Shown here: piece after piece, positions 1 to 11,924 of the stretch | How positions within the stretch are numbered: the first letter of the stretch is position 1 | How the letters are laid out: the number at the start of each line of letters is the position of its first letter | NCBI GenBank assembly: GCA_020161695.1 | Contig: JAIUOO010000008.1 | Span: 101,015-165,014, forward strand | Source of the DNA: Pseudomonadota bacterium | GTDB lineage: Bacteria; Pseudomonadota; Alphaproteobacteria; Rhizobiales; Phreatobacteraceae | Reading direction: 5' to 3' | DNA: 64,000 nucleotides | Notes under the pieces: model-generated | The model's input: the letters and a program-made list of their open reading frames with translations, nothing else | Databases searched by the model: none | What the model was told of the DNA's origin: nothing | Translations under genes and position numbers: made by a program

Positions 1-579
1 CTCGATCGTGCCGGTGCGGCGGATCTTCTTCTGCAGCAGCAGCACGCCGTAGAGCAGCGCCTCGGCGGTCGGCGGACAGCCGGGCACGTAGATGTCGACG
101 GGCACGATGCGGTCGCAGCCGCGCACCACCGCGTAGGAATAGTGGTAGTAGCCGCCGCCATTGGCGCAGGAGCCCATGGAGATGACGTAGCGCGGCTCCG
201 GCATCTGGTCGTAGACCTTGCGCAGCGCCGGGGCCATCTTGTTGGTCAGCGTGCCGGCGACGATCATCACGTCCGATTGCCGCGGACTGGCTCGGGGCGC
301 AAAACCAAACCGCTCGACATCGTAGCGCGGCATGGACAGCTGCATCATCTCGACCGCGCAGCAGGCGAGCCCGAACGTCATCCACATCAGCGAGCCGGTG
401 CGCGCCCAGTTGATGAGATCGTCGGTCGCCGTGACGATGAAGCCCTTGTCGGCGAGTTCGTTGTTGATGCCGGCGAAGAACGGATCGGCCGAGCCCGCGG
501 GCTTGCCATCCGGGCCGAGAATCCCTTTCGGGGCCGGTGCGACGAGGGGGTTGCCGCGGTCGAGAGCAGTGGTGGCCAT
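1..579 (-). CDS. nuoB: NADH-quinone oxidoreductase subunit B (partial, 3' end off the window)
   Basis: NuoB is the peripheral-arm subunit of respiratory complex I that carries Fe-S cluster N2, the last electron carrier before ubiquinone, on the cytoplasmic face of the inner membrane. The start is ATG at 579 and 193 residues are visible. The cluster ligands can be seen: the adjacent cysteines in [10 protein letters not shown], the cysteine of [14 protein letters not shown] and that of [14 protein letters not shown]. The first 40 residues are an alpha-proteobacterial N-terminal extension. It lies 11 nt downstream of nuoA on the same strand, so it belongs to the nuo operon, which continues beyond the left edge. 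Confidence 0.98.
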   Translation of the reverse strand, partial: MATTALDRGNPLVAPAPKGILGPDGKPAGSADPFFAGINNELADKGFIVTATDDLINWARTGSLMWMTFGLACCAVEMMQLSMPRYDVERFGFAPRASPRQSDVMIVAGTLTNKMAPALRKVYDQMPEPRYVISMGSCANGGGYYHYSYAVVRGCDRIVPVDIYVPGCPPTAEALLYGVLLLQKKIRRTGTIE

Positions 580-590
580 GATCTAGACTC

Positions 591-968
591 TCAATTCCAC
601 TCCAGCGCGCCCTTCTTCCACTCGTAGACGAAGCCGATCGTCAGCACGCCGAGGAAGACCATCATCGACCAGAAGCCAAACAGCCCGACCTCCTTGAAGG
701 CCACGGCCCAGGGGAACAGGAACGCGACCTCGAGGTCGAAGATGATGAACAGGATCGCCACGAGGTAGAAGCGCACGTCGAACTTCATGCGCGCATCGTC
801 GAAGGCGTTGAAGCCGCATTCATAGGCCGAGAGCTTCTCGGCATCGGGCCGCGAGAAGGCGACCAGGAAGGGCGCGACCAGCAGCGCGACGCCTATGACA
901 CCGGCAAGCGCGATGAAGATGACGAGCGGCAGATAGTCATTCACGAGCTGCGTTGCCAAACCCGGCAT
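591..968 (-). CDS. nuoA: NADH-quinone oxidoreductase subunit A
   Basis: NuoA is a small membrane-arm subunit of complex I (125 aa, normal length) that lies near the quinone site. Three hydrophobic segments are visible at about residues 11-35, 65-85 and 95-113. Between the first two is the conserved loop with YECGF and the [19 protein letters not shown] signature. A good Shine-Dalgarno (GAGGAGG) precedes the ATG at 968. It is the first gene of the nuo operon here. No certain promoter was identified in the 150 nt upstream. Confidence 0.97.
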   Translation of the reverse strand: MPGLATQLVNDYLPLVIFIALAGVIGVALLVAPFLVAFSRPDAEKLSAYECGFNAFDDARMKFDVRFYLVAILFIIFDLEVAFLFPWAVAFKEVGLFGFWSMMVFLGVLTIGFVYEWKKGALEWN

Positions 969-1121
969 CGAAGGCCTCCTCGCCCGCCGGGAAAAGCGCT
1001 CCTGCGAACCCCTGCCCGGCCTGTTCCCCGTGCCTTACTCTCTCCCCTGTTGCGGTGCAAGCATATGACAGGCAAGGAAAGCCTGCCCTGCCTGGAATCG
1101 TTGTGAAATCCGCGAGAGTTT

Positions 1122-1886
1122 CTAGAAGTCGGCCCTGAGGCTGAGCTGCGGCACGATCAACCAGCGCGAATAACGCACCTCCGGCGCACTCGACCATCGA
1201 TTCTCGTAGCCCACGAAAGCCGATAGCTGCACGCCCGGCCGCCACTGGTAGCGGGCGCCGACTGCGACATTCGCCACCACGTCGTTGCGCACCGTCGTCC
1301 AGTGCGGCACGTGGCGCTGGTCGATCTTCGGCACGAATACGATGTCGAGATTGGCGTTGACCCGATAGAAGACCGGCAGCGCCACCTGCACCTTGGAGCG
1401 CTCCTTGGTGTTGTCGGTGGAGAAGCGATAGCCGAGGAACAGGCGCGGCGAGACCGACCAGGGCGTGCCCTCGAAGGCATAGGTCCGCGAGATCTGGGTC
1501 TGCAGTTCCGTGCCGGTCGATGCGTAGGAATTGAACAGCCCGTCCCAGGAGGGCGTCGATTCGACCGTTACCGACCAGGACACGTCGCCAAAGTTCCGGC
1601 TGATGCTGACGCCGCCCGAAAAACCCGATGCGCCGATGATGAACGGCCGTCCCGCGAGCCCGATCTGGGTCAGCAGATAGGTCTCCACCGACGTGTCGGC
1701 ATCGATCTGCCGGCGAGCGGCAATGCGGATTCCCGGGATCACCACGAAATTCGGCGGCCGGCCGCTGCCGGAGAAGTCTGGAAAATCATAGTCTGCGGCG
1801 CGGGACGGCGCGGCACCGGCCAATCCCAGCACGACGGCGAGCGTCGCACCGGATGCCAGACAAGCCCGAAGCACTTTGCGACCCAC
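1122..1886 (-). CDS. Predicted exported outer-membrane beta-barrel protein, function unknown
   Basis: The protein has an N-terminal signal peptide (basic start, then an Ala/Val/Leu core ending SRA before ADYDF). Downstream are alternating hydrophobic and polar strands rich in aromatic residues, ending in Phe (LSLRADF), which is the usual last residue of outer-membrane barrels. I chose the GTG at 1886 (254 aa) because it sits directly before the signal peptide and follows a G-rich Shine-Dalgarno. An upstream ATG at 1949 would add 21 residues that do not resemble a signal sequence. No enzyme motif is visible. It may be a porin-like or surface protein. It is monocistronic, tail-to-head with nuoA. 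Confidence 0.7.
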   Translation of the reverse strand: MGRKVLRACLASGATLAVVLGLAGAAPSRAADYDFPDFSGSGRPPNFVVIPGIRIAARRQIDADTSVETYLLTQIGLAGRPFIIGASGFSGGVSISRNFGDVSWSVTVESTPSWDGLFNSYASTGTELQTQISRTYAFEGTPWSVSPRLFLGYRFSTDNTKERSKVQVALPVFYRVNANLDIVFVPKIDQRHVPHWTTVRNDVVANVAVGARYQWRPGVQLSAFVGYENRWSSAPEVRYSRWLIVPQLSLRADF

Positions 1887-1957
1887 TCCGAGCCCCCCCG
1901 CCGGCAGGACGATGAGGTGCAGACTGGCCGAGTCTCCGCAGGCCGGCAATCAGGCGG

Positions 1958-2239
1958 TCAGACGGCTGTCGGCGCCAGTTTGGGCAAGCGGCCGCCGTCA
2001 TCGGGCTGCCTTGCGACGCCGCGCGCCGTCGCAAGCCCGACCGCGACAAGCTCCCCATGCTTCAGGCAGCCACAGCGCACGGCGCCCGTGATCGAAACCG
2101 CGACCAACCGGCCAAGCTCGCCACGAGCCCGGATGCCCAGCATGCCGACGGCCTCGCGGAAGGCGCGATGGATGATTTCTTGCTGGAGGACCGGAAAGTC
2201 GTCGGCGAGAATCGATGCGAGAGCAGGCGAACGACCCAT
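1958..2239 (-). CDS. Small hypothetical protein
   Basis: This is an open frame of 93 aa starting MGRSPALASILADD at ATG 2239, with GGGGA about seven bases upstream. The N-terminal 30 residues look like an amphipathic helix with acidic and basic residues, followed by a Gly/Val-rich stretch and two close cysteines (VRCGCLKHG). I recognise no family. The codon composition is similar to the neighbours, but high GC makes open frames common, so it may not be real. It lies upstream of the barrel-protein gene on the same strand with a 71-nt gap. Confidence 0.35.
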   Translation of the reverse strand: MGRSPALASILADDFPVLQQEIIHRAFREAVGMLGIRARGELGRLVAVSITGAVRCGCLKHGELVAVGLATARGVARQPDDGGRLPKLAPTAV

Positions 2240-2599
2240 TCCAAATCCCCCCAGATGCATTGCCGGTATCAACGCGGGGCGGCCGGATCGGTTCCCGCAG
2301 GCGTTCCCCGGCCACGACAACGGCGCCGCCGTCCAAACCACGGCGGCCGGCTCTGATCATCTTGGCGGCTGTGGGCGCGACTTCTCCCGCCGTCCCTTCG
2401 ACGCGGCTAAGAACCAAAGGTTCACGCCCCGGCAAAGCCGTCTGCTGCGCTGATCCATCCGGCCCGACTGCAAGACCACGGGCAGGAATGTCACATTGCG
2501 CGTGACGATGCTCCGCCAGCGCCGGATGCGGCCATCGGGACTGTCGGTTTCGCTGACGAGCGGATCGAGGGAGCCAATGGCTCGACCTCGAGGGAGAAC
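2240..2599. other. Intergenic stretch, possible decayed frame
   Basis: There is no convincing complete gene between the small hypothetical and tRNA-Asp. On the minus strand one frame (about 2575-2390) reads smoothly through GSLDPLVSETDSPDGRIRRW and IVTRNVTFLPVVLQSG, but it has no clear start or family. It may be a gene remnant. Nothing else is seen. Confidence 0.3.
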
Positions 2600-2676
2600 T
2601 GGCGCGGGCGACGGGGCTCGAACCCGCGACCTCCGGCGTGACAGGCCGGCACTCTAACCAACTGAGCTACGCCCGC
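2600..2676 (-). tRNA. tRNA-Asp (anticodon GTC)
   Basis: A complete cloverleaf is visible. The acceptor stem GCGGGCG pairs with CGCCCGC, the D-arm is AGCTCAGTTGGTTAGAGT, the anticodon stem-loop is CCGGCCTGTCACGCCGG with GTC, and the T-arm contains GGTTCGAGCCC. The discriminator is G and the terminal CCA is encoded (2600-2602). Confidence 0.97.
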
Positions 2677-2965
2677 GCGCTGCTCGGCGCCAAAGGGCGG
2701 CGCCGGTCGAGGTGGCGGGAATTACGGGAGGCACCCTGCCCTGTCAAGGCGGTTTCGACCGGCTGGACGAACCTTATCCAAAGCAGCGTCGAAACTTGCG
2801 GCATCAACCGATTGCATGACTGCCCGGCGCGGCGTTTCCACGCTGCGGGACGCTGCCTTGAATCTTTTTTAACCGCGATGCCGCGTCATGCCCCCGGAGG
2901 ATGTCGCAATACTGGCCGCACTTGGCCGGATCGCGGCGGTGGGGACGTCCCCGGGGGTTCGGCGC

Positions 2966-4945
2966 ATGACGATCGGCAATTGGTTCCAGCTTCGCACCAT
3001 CGGCGCGAAGCTGATGGCTTCTGTGACGGCGACAGCTCTCGTCGCAGCCGGCGCAGTCGGCTACGCGGGCTATCGCCAGCAGCAGGCGCTGAGCGACCTC
3101 GCCATCGAATCGGCGCTGGTGCAGCGCTACGAGACGGTGGTCGCGGCCATGGCCGACCAGGGCCAGCGCGCGCTCGCCGTCGCCCATATCGTCGCCAACG
3201 ACCCGCGCACGGGCGAGACCATGGCGCGGGCCGACAGGCCCGGAATCATCGCCGCCTTCCGCGATGTCATGCCGACCTTGCGTGACGGGCTCGATCTTGG
3301 CCTGATCTCGTTCCAGGGCATCGACGGCAAGAACCTCGCGCGCGTCCATGCACCCGACGCGTTCGGCGACACCGTCGTTGGCCGCCGCCACATGGTCCGC
3401 GACGCGATCCAGTCGGGGCGGCCGCTGGTCGGCATCGAGCCCGGTCGCGACAATGTCTCGATCTTCGGCACGGTCCCCACCCGCCACGACGGCCGCATCG
3501 TCGGCATCACCGATATCGGCGCCGTCCTCGGCACGAAATTCCTCGCCGACCTCAAGCGCCGCTATCAGGTCGATGTCGCCATGCATCTCGTCCGCGACGG
3601 CAAGGTGGAAACACTCGGCGCGACCTTCCCCGAAAAGACCCTGATCGAGGCCGAGGCCCACCAGTCCGCCCTTCAGGGCCCGATCCGCTGGCGCGCGGCG
3701 GCCATTGGCGGCAACCCGGTCGCGGTCCTGTCCGGCCCGCTGCGCAACTATTCCGGCCAGCCGATCGGCACGCTGGAAGTCGCGCTCGATTCGAGCGCCT
3801 TCGTCGCCGCCCGCAACCAGTCCATGCTGACCCTGCTGGCCGTGCTGACCGCCGTCGCGGTCGCCGGAATCGGCATCGCGACGCTGCTGACCCGCCATCT
3901 CGGCGCACCCATCCGTCGCCTCGACGAGCGCATGACCGCGCTTGCCGCCGGCGAGCACGAGACGCCGGTGCCTTTCACCGCGCGCACCGACGAGATCGGC
4001 GCCATGGCGCGCTCGGTCGAGGTGTTCCGCGACAATGCCGTCGCCCGCGCCCGCCTCGAAGCGGAAACCGCGGACGGGGCCGAGGCGCGCCAGCGGCGTC
4101 AGGCGCGCATCGATTCGCTCATCGCCGACTTCTCCAACTCGATCGGCACGGTCCTTGGCGGCGTTTCCGACAATGCCGGCCGCATGGAGGAGACTGCCCA
4201 GACCCTCAGCGGAATCGCCACCGAGGCCTCCGGCCAGGCCGAGAGCGCCGCCGGCGCGTCCAAGCGGGCATCCGACAACGTCCAGTCCGTCGCAGCCGCC
4301 TCGGAGGAGCTCTCCGCCTCGATCAACGAGATCGCCGGTCAGATCGGCCAGACCAACACGGTGGTCGAGCGCGCCAGCGCCGAGGCTGCCGGCGCCAACC
4401 AGCGGGTCAAGGCGCTGGCGGAAGCCGCCGCCCGCATCGGCGAGGTGCTCCAGCTCATCCGCGCCATCGCCGAGCAGACCAACCTCCTTGCCCTCAACGC
4501 CACGATCGAGGCGGCGCGCGCGGGCGAGGCCGGGCGCGGCTTCGCCGTGGTCGCGAGCGAGGTGAAGTCGCTCGCCGGCCAGACGGCCAAGGCGACCGAG
4601 GAAATCGCCGCGCAGATCGGCGCCGTGCAGGAGGAAACCGCCACGGCCGTCCTGTCCATCGAGACCATCGCCGGCACCATGTCCGAGGTCGCCAGCTACG
4701 CCTCGGCGGTTGCCGCCGCCATCGAGCAGCAGCGTGCCGCCACTGGCGAGATCTCCCAGAACGTCCAGGCCGCCGCCAGCGGCACGGCTCACGTCGTCGA
4801 CAACATCGCCTCGGTCACGGCCGCTTCCGGCGAGACCAGCGCTTCCGCCGCCGCGGTGCTGACGGCCGCGCAGAGCCTGTCGGATCAGGCCGCGACGCTC
4901 GGCCGCTCGGTGGAGCAGTTCCTTGCCGAGGTGCGGGCGGCCTGA
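2966..4945 (+). CDS. Methyl-accepting chemotaxis protein with Cache-like sensor
   Basis: This is a transmembrane chemoreceptor that signals to CheA/CheW. The start is ATG 2966 ([16 protein letters not shown]), giving 659 aa. A first membrane helix lies at about 16-35. A periplasmic sensor of about 250 residues follows, resembling a Cache/PAS-type ligand domain (the stretch around [16 protein letters not shown]). The second helix is at about 286-311, then HAMP ([20 protein letters not shown]) and a cytoplasmic coiled-coil signalling domain. The conserved hairpin tip around [20 protein letters not shown] is at about residues 500-530. No C-terminal CheR-docking pentapeptide is seen. It is an isolated gene, convergent with the AbrB-type gene. 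The ligand is unknown. Confidence 0.95.
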   Translation: MTIGNWFQLRTIGAKLMASVTATALVAAGAVGYAGYRQQQALSDLAIESALVQRYETVVAAMADQGQRALAVAHIVANDPRTGETMARADRPGIIAAFRDVMPTLRDGLDLGLISFQGIDGKNLARVHAPDAFGDTVVGRRHMVRDAIQSGRPLVGIEPGRDNVSIFGTVPTRHDGRIVGITDIGAVLGTKFLADLKRRYQVDVAMHLVRDGKVETLGATFPEKTLIEAEAHQSALQGPIRWRAAAIGGNPVAVLSGPLRNYSGQPIGTLEVALDSSAFVAARNQSMLTLLAVLTAVAVAGIGIATLLTRHLGAPIRRLDERMTALAAGEHETPVPFTARTDEIGAMARSVEVFRDNAVARARLEAETADGAEARQRRQARIDSLIADFSNSIGTVLGGVSDNAGRMEETAQTLSGIATEASGQAESAAGASKRASDNVQSVAAASEELSASINEIAGQIGQTNTVVERASAEAAGANQRVKALAEAAARIGEVLQLIRAIAEQTNLLALNATIEAARAGEAGRGFAVVASEVKSLAGQTAKATEEIAAQIGAVQEETATAVLSIETIAGTMSEVASYASAVAAAIEQQRAATGEISQNVQAAASGTAHVVDNIASVTAASGETSASAAAVLTAAQSLSDQAATLGRSVEQFLAEVRAA

Positions 4946-4952
4946 CCTGAGG

Positions 4953-6050
4953 TCAGGCCTTCCCGCCCCTGCCCAGCCAGCCGAAGGTCAGCGGCGCGGC
5001 GATCATCGTCAGGAACACCCTGATGATGTGAAACGCCGCGACGAAGGCGACCTCCGCATTCAGCGCCACGGCGATGAGGGCCATTTCGGTCAGCCCGCCG
5101 GGCGAATAGGCGAGAATCAGCGTCACGACACTGAAGCCCGAGACTTGCGAGACCGCCACCGCGAAAGCGATCATCCAGAAGATCAGGATGGCGGTGGAGC
5201 CGACCGACAGGATCAGCACCTTCCAGAGCACGCCGCTTGCCGTGCCGGCGAAGCGGCAGCCGATGGCGACGCCGAGAACCAGCTGGGCCGCATTGACGAT
5301 CTCGTAGGGTGGCTTGAAATCCGAGATGCCGGAAATGTGGACGGCCGCGCTGACAATCATGCAGCCGAGCAGGGTCTTGGCCGGCAGCCGCAGGATGTGA
5401 CCGAGGAAGGCGCCGGCGAAGCCGCAGACGATGAGCCAGAGCTCGGCGATCAGCGGCGTCGCGAACATCGACGCGCCGCTGCCGCCAGCGCGATCGAGGC
5501 TGATCCCCTGGCTCCACTGGATCAGGAACGGCAGCGTCATCACCACCATGAGGATGCGCGTCGAATGGACCAGCGCGATGATCCGCGCATCGCCGCCGCG
5601 CTCCTCGCCATAGATCACCATCTCGACGAGCCCGCCGGGCATGCCCGAGAAGAAGGCGGTCACCCAGTCATAGCCGCCGACCTTGCGGAAGTACCAGACA
5701 ACGCTGACGCCGCAGGCGAGCATGAACAGGACGAGCCCGCAGAGCGGCACGATCCATTGCGGCACCTGGCCGATGATGGCCGGCGAGAATCCCGAACCGA
5801 GCATGACGCCGATGATCGCCGACATGGGCGAGCGGATCACGCCCGATGCCGCCACCGGCAGGCGCGCCAGCGCCGCGATGGTGCAGAAGATCATCGCGCC
5901 GAGCATCCAGGGCAGCGGCAGCCGCAGCTTGTAGAACAGCCAGCCGCCGGCAATGCCGATGAGAAGCGCCAGCGCGAAGCCGCGGTAGGGAAAGACCGAA
6001 GGCGAAAACTGGGCGAGGCCGCTGCGGACCTCGGCAAGCCAACTCGACAC
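4953..6050 (-). CDS. AbrB-family membrane protein / putative regulator or transporter
   Basis: The protein has 365 aa with about nine to ten hydrophobic segments in two similar halves. The halves carry the repeated glycine-rich patterns LPLPWMLGAMIFC and FSGMPGGLVEMV / YSPGGLTEMALI, typical of the AbrB/ammonia-monooxygenase-like family in the inner membrane. The molecular function of this family is poorly defined. I chose the GTG at 6050 because AGGGAGGGAA lies eight bases upstream. Longer starts at 6104 or 6245 lack this, and the longest overlaps tRNA-Val. Its stop is 7 bp from the chemoreceptor stop (convergent). Confidence 0.85.
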   Translation of the reverse strand: MSSWLAEVRSGLAQFSPSVFPYRGFALALLIGIAGGWLFYKLRLPLPWMLGAMIFCTIAALARLPVAASGVIRSPMSAIIGVMLGSGFSPAIIGQVPQWIVPLCGLVLFMLACGVSVVWYFRKVGGYDWVTAFFSGMPGGLVEMVIYGEERGGDARIIALVHSTRILMVVMTLPFLIQWSQGISLDRAGGSGASMFATPLIAELWLIVCGFAGAFLGHILRLPAKTLLGCMIVSAAVHISGISDFKPPYEIVNAAQLVLGVAIGCRFAGTASGVLWKVLILSVGSTAILIFWMIAFAVAVSQVSGFSVVTLILAYSPGGLTEMALIAVALNAEVAFVAAFHIIRVFLTMIAAPLTFGWLGRGGKA

Positions 6051-6212
6051 GAACGGTTCCCTCCCTGCCCGAAGGCCGAATAGCACGAGATCGGCGATCA
6101 GCATTCCCGATTTGAGGGGATCAGCCGTCTTCGGATGTCGGGGCAGGCAGGAGCGGCAGGCATCCCGAGCGCAGCCGGCGACGTGCGGGAATTTGCCCAG
6201 AGGCCGGGGAAA

Positions 6213-6288
6213 TGGTGGGCAGTGACGGGCTCGAACCGCCGACATCCTGCGTGTAAAGCAGGCGCTCTACCAACTGAGCTAACCGCCC
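6213..6288 (-). tRNA. tRNA-Val (anticodon TAC)
   Basis: The acceptor GGGCGGT pairs with ACTGCCC (one G-T wobble). The D-arm is AGCTCAGTTGGTAGAGC, the anticodon arm CCTGCTTTACACGCAGG reads TAC, and the T-arm is GGCGGTTCGAGCCCGTC. The discriminator is A and CCA is encoded at 6213-6215. It reads GTA and probably other GTN codons. Confidence 0.97.
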
Positions 6289-6420
6289 CTTGCGGCCCAG
6301 CGGCCGGGACCGGACCATGTAGACGGCCCCTGCCCGGCCCGCAAGACCCGCCGGCCTCTCGAGGGGCTACCGATCCGGCAAAAGTCCGCCCCCGGCGCCA
6401 GGCCTCGCCCTGAAACGCAC

Positions 6421-6448
6421 AACGCCGCCGGGTTGTCCCGACGGCGCT
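6421..6448 (-). terminator. Hairpin terminator downstream of hupB
   Basis: A 12-bp stem (aacgccgccggg with cccgacggcgct, two wobble pairs) has a 4-nt loop and begins 24 nt after the hupB stop. It has only a weak T-rich tail on the minus strand. Confidence 0.6.
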
Positions 6449-6472
6449 GAAATGCGGAACGTGTCAGGCCGA

Positions 6473-6748
6473 TCAGGCGTTGACGGCGTCCTTGAGGCCC
6501 TTGCCGGCCGAGAACTTCGGCGCCTTCGAGGCCTTGATCTTGACGGGCTTGCCGGTGCGCGGATCGCGGCCCTCGCGGGCGGCGCGGTTGGTCACCGAGA
6601 AAGCGCCGAAACCGACGAGCTTCACATCGCCGCCCGACTTCAGCGTCGCGGTGATGGAATCGAAGGTTGCATCCACTGCAGCACCCGCCTGCGCCTTCGT
6701 GAGGCTCGCCGCTTCGGCGACCGCGGCGATCAGTTCGTTTTTGGTCAC
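6473..6748 (-). CDS. hupB: DNA-binding protein HU
   Basis: HU is a 91-aa nucleoid protein that binds and bends DNA as a dimer without strong sequence specificity. It starts MTKNELIAAVAEAASLTKAQ. The conserved GFGAFSVTNRAAREGRDPRTG arm region with its GKPVKI continuation is present, and the C-terminus is KGLKDAVNA. The length is exactly that of the family. It is directly downstream of lon on the same strand, as in many proteobacteria, but a strong terminator at 6897-6927 separates them, so it should have its own promoter in the 200 nt between. Confidence 0.97.
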   Translation of the reverse strand: MTKNELIAAVAEAASLTKAQAGAAVDATFDSITATLKSGGDVKLVGFGAFSVTNRAAREGRDPRTGKPVKIKASKAPKFSAGKGLKDAVNA

Positions 6749-6896
6749 GTGCTGTTCTCCTTGCGTTTTACGCCGGGCCGGGAATCCGTGATTCCGTTGC
6801 CGGCGGGGTTTCTCGTTTGCCGTGCAATGGCTCGAAAAGCAAGGCGGGCACTGGATTCTTCGCGCGACGCCGGACGTTTTTGACGCATTTCAACAG

Positions 6897-6927
6897 AAAA
6901 CCCCGGGGCGGTGGCCCCGGGGTTTTT
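6897..6927. terminator. Strong bidirectional terminator after lon
   Basis: The stem AAAACCCCGGGG / CCCCGGGGTTTT has a 6-nt loop, with a T-run on both strands. It lies 22 nt beyond the lon stop and ends the lon transcript on the minus strand. Confidence 0.85.
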
Positions 6928-6948
6928 GAAGCGTTCCAGACTGGAGCG

Positions 6949-9375
<2,427 letters not shown>

Positions 9376-9879
9376 GATTCACTCGTCCTTTCCTCGACAC
9401 GCCGCGAAACGGCCCGAATGGGCCCGCCCGACGGCGGCGCTCGGATGATTCCCGGCAAGGATGACGCGGAACTACGCTTTTGTCGCGCGGGGACGGCGGC
9501 GGGATTGAGGCCGGATCGGAAGCTCTGCGGCTTCCTGAGGAGGTCTCTTGGCGCTTGGCCGGCCTCGGGCACAAATCCCTGCCCGGGGGTCTGTCGGTCA
9601 CCATTAGGTGGCGGTGCACACCCAAGGTGTCAAGGACGCCACACGGCCCGCCGGACGGTGGAATGCAGGGCCTGTGGACCGGTGGCCGCAGGGCCACGGT
9701 CGGGCTCGCCGGAATACCCGCGAAACCGGCCGGAAACATCCGCCGCGGGACGGCACATGCCGTGGCGCGGCACGCCTCGCCACAGAAACAATCGATATCT
9801 AACCATTCGACCATACCGCAGCGGACCGCATCGGACGGGGAAGCGGCGGACACGAAACAGTTCCTCGGGAGCCCTTCAC
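9376..9879. other. Divergent intergenic region, lon / secreted protein
   Basis: These 504 nt lie between divergently transcribed lon and the small secreted protein gene. They must carry the promoters of both. Several short open frames occur in it, but none has a ribosome-binding site and a family-like sequence. I see no RNA gene and no clear repeat. Confidence 0.5.
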
Positions 9880-10242
9880 ATGCGCCGTCGCTTCGTTCTC
9901 GCCTCTCTCGCCGCTCTGGCCATGTCGGTGGCCGCTGGCGAGGCCTTCGCCCAGGCCCAGCAGAATTTCCGCCTGATCAACCGCACCGGCCACCAGATCA
10001 ACGAGGTCTATGTCAGCCCCTCGGCCAACGACCGCTGGGGCCGCGACATCCTCGGCGACGAGGTGATGCCGTCCGGCACCACCCGCAACATCCGCTTTCC
10101 GCGCTCGACGCAGGCCTGCATGTTCGATCTGCGCGTCGTCTATTCGGATGGCGAGCGCGGCGAGGCTCGCGAGATCAACCTGTGCGAGGTCTCCAACGTC
10201 ACGGTGACCTGGAACGGCCGCTCGCGCTTCAGCGTCGACTGA
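9880..10242 (+). CDS. Small secreted protein of unknown function
   Basis: This is a 120-aa protein with a clear signal peptide (MRRRFVLASLAALAMSVAAG, cleavage near AFAQA). The mature part is a compact, probably all-beta domain with FRLINRTGHQINEVYVSP, DILGDEVMPSGTTRNI and VTVTWNGRS. Two cysteines (QACMFDL, INLCEV) could form a disulfide in the periplasm. Related small proteins are common in Rhizobiales and are uncharacterised, sometimes mislabelled in databases. The ATG at 9880 has GGGAG about nine bases upstream. It is monocistronic, with its own terminator at 10271. Confidence 0.8.
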   Translation: MRRRFVLASLAALAMSVAAGEAFAQAQQNFRLINRTGHQINEVYVSPSANDRWGRDILGDEVMPSGTTRNIRFPRSTQACMFDLRVVYSDGERGEAREINLCEVSNVTVTWNGRSRFSVD

Positions 10243-10270
10243 CGCCTCTCTGCTACAGACCTCCACCTCC

Positions 10271-10296
10271 AGGCGGGCCTCGAGCCCGCCTTTTCT
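10271..10296 (+). terminator. Rho-independent terminator of the small secreted protein gene
   Basis: The 8-bp perfect stem aggcgggc / gcccgcct has a 5-nt loop and is followed by TTTCTTTG, 28 nt after the stop codon. Confidence 0.85.
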
Positions 10297-10331
10297 TTGT
10301 CGGCGGCCCGTTTCCCCGCCCTGGAAACGAA

Positions 10332-10355
10332 AAAGGCGGGCCGAAGCCCGCCTTT
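10332..10355 (-). terminator. Rho-independent terminator of clpX
   Basis: The 10-bp stem aaaggcgggc / gcccgccttt has a tetraloop CGAA and gives a T-run on the minus strand, 25 nt downstream of the clpX stop. Confidence 0.85.
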
Positions 10356-10380
10356 CTGAAATCTGGTACGACGATCCGGA

Positions 10381-11637
10381 TCAGGCGCTCTGCGCCTTCT
10401 CCTTCTCCGAATAGATGTAGAGCGGCCGGGCCTTGCCCTGCACGACCTCCTCGGAGATCACCACCTCCTCGACGCCCTCGAGGCCGGGCAGGTCGTACAT
10501 CGTGTCGAGCAGGATGCTCTCCATGATCGACCGCAGGCCGCGGGCGCCGGTCTTGCGCTCGATGGCCTTGCGCGACACCGCGCCCAGTGCGTCCTCGTGG
10601 AACGACAGATCGACGTTCTCCATCTCGAACAGGCGCTGATACTGCTTCACCAGCGCGTTCTTCGGCTCGGTGAGGATCTTCTTCAGCGCGGCTTCGTCCA
10701 GGTCCTCGAGCGTCGCCAGAACCGGCAGGCGGCCGACGAACTCGGGGATGAGGCCGTATTTCAGCAGGTCCTCAGGCTCGACCGCGCGGAAGATCTCGCC
10801 GGTGCGGCGCTCTTCCGGCGCACGAACGGTCGCGCCGAAGCCGATCGAGGTGCCCTGCCCCTTCTGCGAGATGATCTTCTCGAGGCCCGCGAAGGCGCCG
10901 CCGCAGATGAACAGGATGTTGGACGTGTCCACCTGCAGGAATTCCTGCTGGGGATGCTTCCTGCCGCCCTGCGGCGGCACGGAGGCGACCGTGCCTTCCA
11001 TGATCTTCAGAAGCGCCTGCTGCACGCCCTCGCCCGACACGTCGCGGGTGATCGACGGGTTGTCGGACTTGCGGGAGATCTTGTCGATCTCGTCGATGTA
11101 GACGATGCCGCGCTGCGCCCGCTCGACATTGTAGTCGGAGGCCTGGAGCAGCTTCAGGATGATGTTCTCGACGTCCTCGCCGACATAGCCGGCTTCCGTC
11201 AGCGTCGTCGCGTCCGCCATGGTGAAGGGCACGTCGAGGATGCGGGCGAGCGTCTGCGCGAGCAGCGTCTTGCCGGAACCCGTCGGGCCGATCAGCAGGA
11301 TGTTCGACTTCGACAGTTCGACGTCGTTGTGCTTCGTCGCGTGGTTCAGCCGCTTGTAGTGGTTGTGCACCGCCACCGACAGCACGCGCTTGGCGTGGAA
11401 CTGGCCGATCACATAGTCGTCCAGAACCTTGCAGATTTCCTTCGGCGTCGGGATGCCGTCCTTGGACTTGACCAGCGAGGACTTGGACTCCTCGCGGATG
11501 ATGTCCATGCAGAGCTCGACACACTCGTCGCAGATGAAGACCGTCGGTCCTGCGATGAGCTTGCGAACCTCATGCTGGCTCTTGCCGCAGAAGGAACAGT
11601 AGAGCGTGTTCTTCGCGTCGCTGCCGGCCTTGCTCAT
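10381..11637 (-). CDS. clpX: ClpXP protease ATPase subunit ClpX
   Basis: ClpX is the AAA+ unfoldase that recognises substrates and feeds them to ClpP. It has 418 aa, normal length. The N-terminal zinc-binding domain has four cysteines ([11 protein letters not shown] and ICDECVELC). Walker A is GPTGSGKT, Walker B is IVYIDEIDK, and the pore motif [10 protein letters not shown] follows. The IGF-type ClpP-docking loop is present as TSIGFGATV. It is downstream of clpP on the same strand with a 287-nt gap that holds a possible heat-shock-type promoter, so it can be transcribed both with and without clpP. Confidence 0.98.
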   Translation of the reverse strand: MSKAGSDAKNTLYCSFCGKSQHEVRKLIAGPTVFICDECVELCMDIIREESKSSLVKSKDGIPTPKEICKVLDDYVIGQFHAKRVLSVAVHNHYKRLNHATKHNDVELSKSNILLIGPTGSGKTLLAQTLARILDVPFTMADATTLTEAGYVGEDVENIILKLLQASDYNVERAQRGIVYIDEIDKISRKSDNPSITRDVSGEGVQQALLKIMEGTVASVPPQGGRKHPQQEFLQVDTSNILFICGGAFAGLEKIISQKGQGTSIGFGATVRAPEERRTGEIFRAVEPEDLLKYGLIPEFVGRLPVLATLEDLDEAALKKILTEPKNALVKQYQRLFEMENVDLSFHEDALGAVSRKAIERKTGARGLRSIMESILLDTMYDLPGLEGVEEVVISEEVVQGKARPLYIYSEKEKAQSA

Positions 11638-11756
11638 CGTCTCTCTCCAATGCGCCCCCGCCGAACCTGGCCTGGGCGACTGACTGGGTATTGGCCGCTG
11701 GGGCCCTTCCCCGAGGTCTCGGCTCCCTCCTGGAACACAGTCGGCCGATTAGCCAA

Positions 11757-11781
11757 ACATGGTGCTCCCCGCGGGATCAAG
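11757..11781 (-). promoter_or_regulatory. Candidate sigma-32-like promoter for clpX
   Basis: On the minus strand CTTGAT is followed after 13 nt by CCATGT, close to the enterobacterial heat-shock pattern CTTGAA-N13-CCCATnT. It lies about 120 nt upstream of clpX. Alphaproteobacterial RpoH promoters often have wider spacing, so this is only a candidate. Confidence 0.4.
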
Positions 11782-11808
11782 AAAGGATTAACGCTATTTG
11801 TCGCACGC

Positions 11809-11830
11809 GGCCGCCATCGGGAAGGCGGCC
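11809..11830 (-). terminator. Hairpin after clpP, possible partial terminator
   Basis: A perfect 7-bp stem ggccgcc / ggcggcc with an 8-nt loop lies 95 nt after the clpP stop. It has no T-run, so it may be a processing or pausing hairpin. Confidence 0.35.
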
Positions 11831-11924
11831 ACACGCCATCGTGAAGCCAGTCTATGCAAGGGCCGGGCCGCCGATGGTGTCCCAAATGCGACACGTCGGC
11901 GACAACCAGCCCCCACAGGAACCA

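Noticed and set aside
2804..4792. 662-aa open frame antisense to the chemoreceptor
   Set aside because: It mirrors the codon pattern of the real gene in high-GC DNA; the sense strand encodes full MCP domains.
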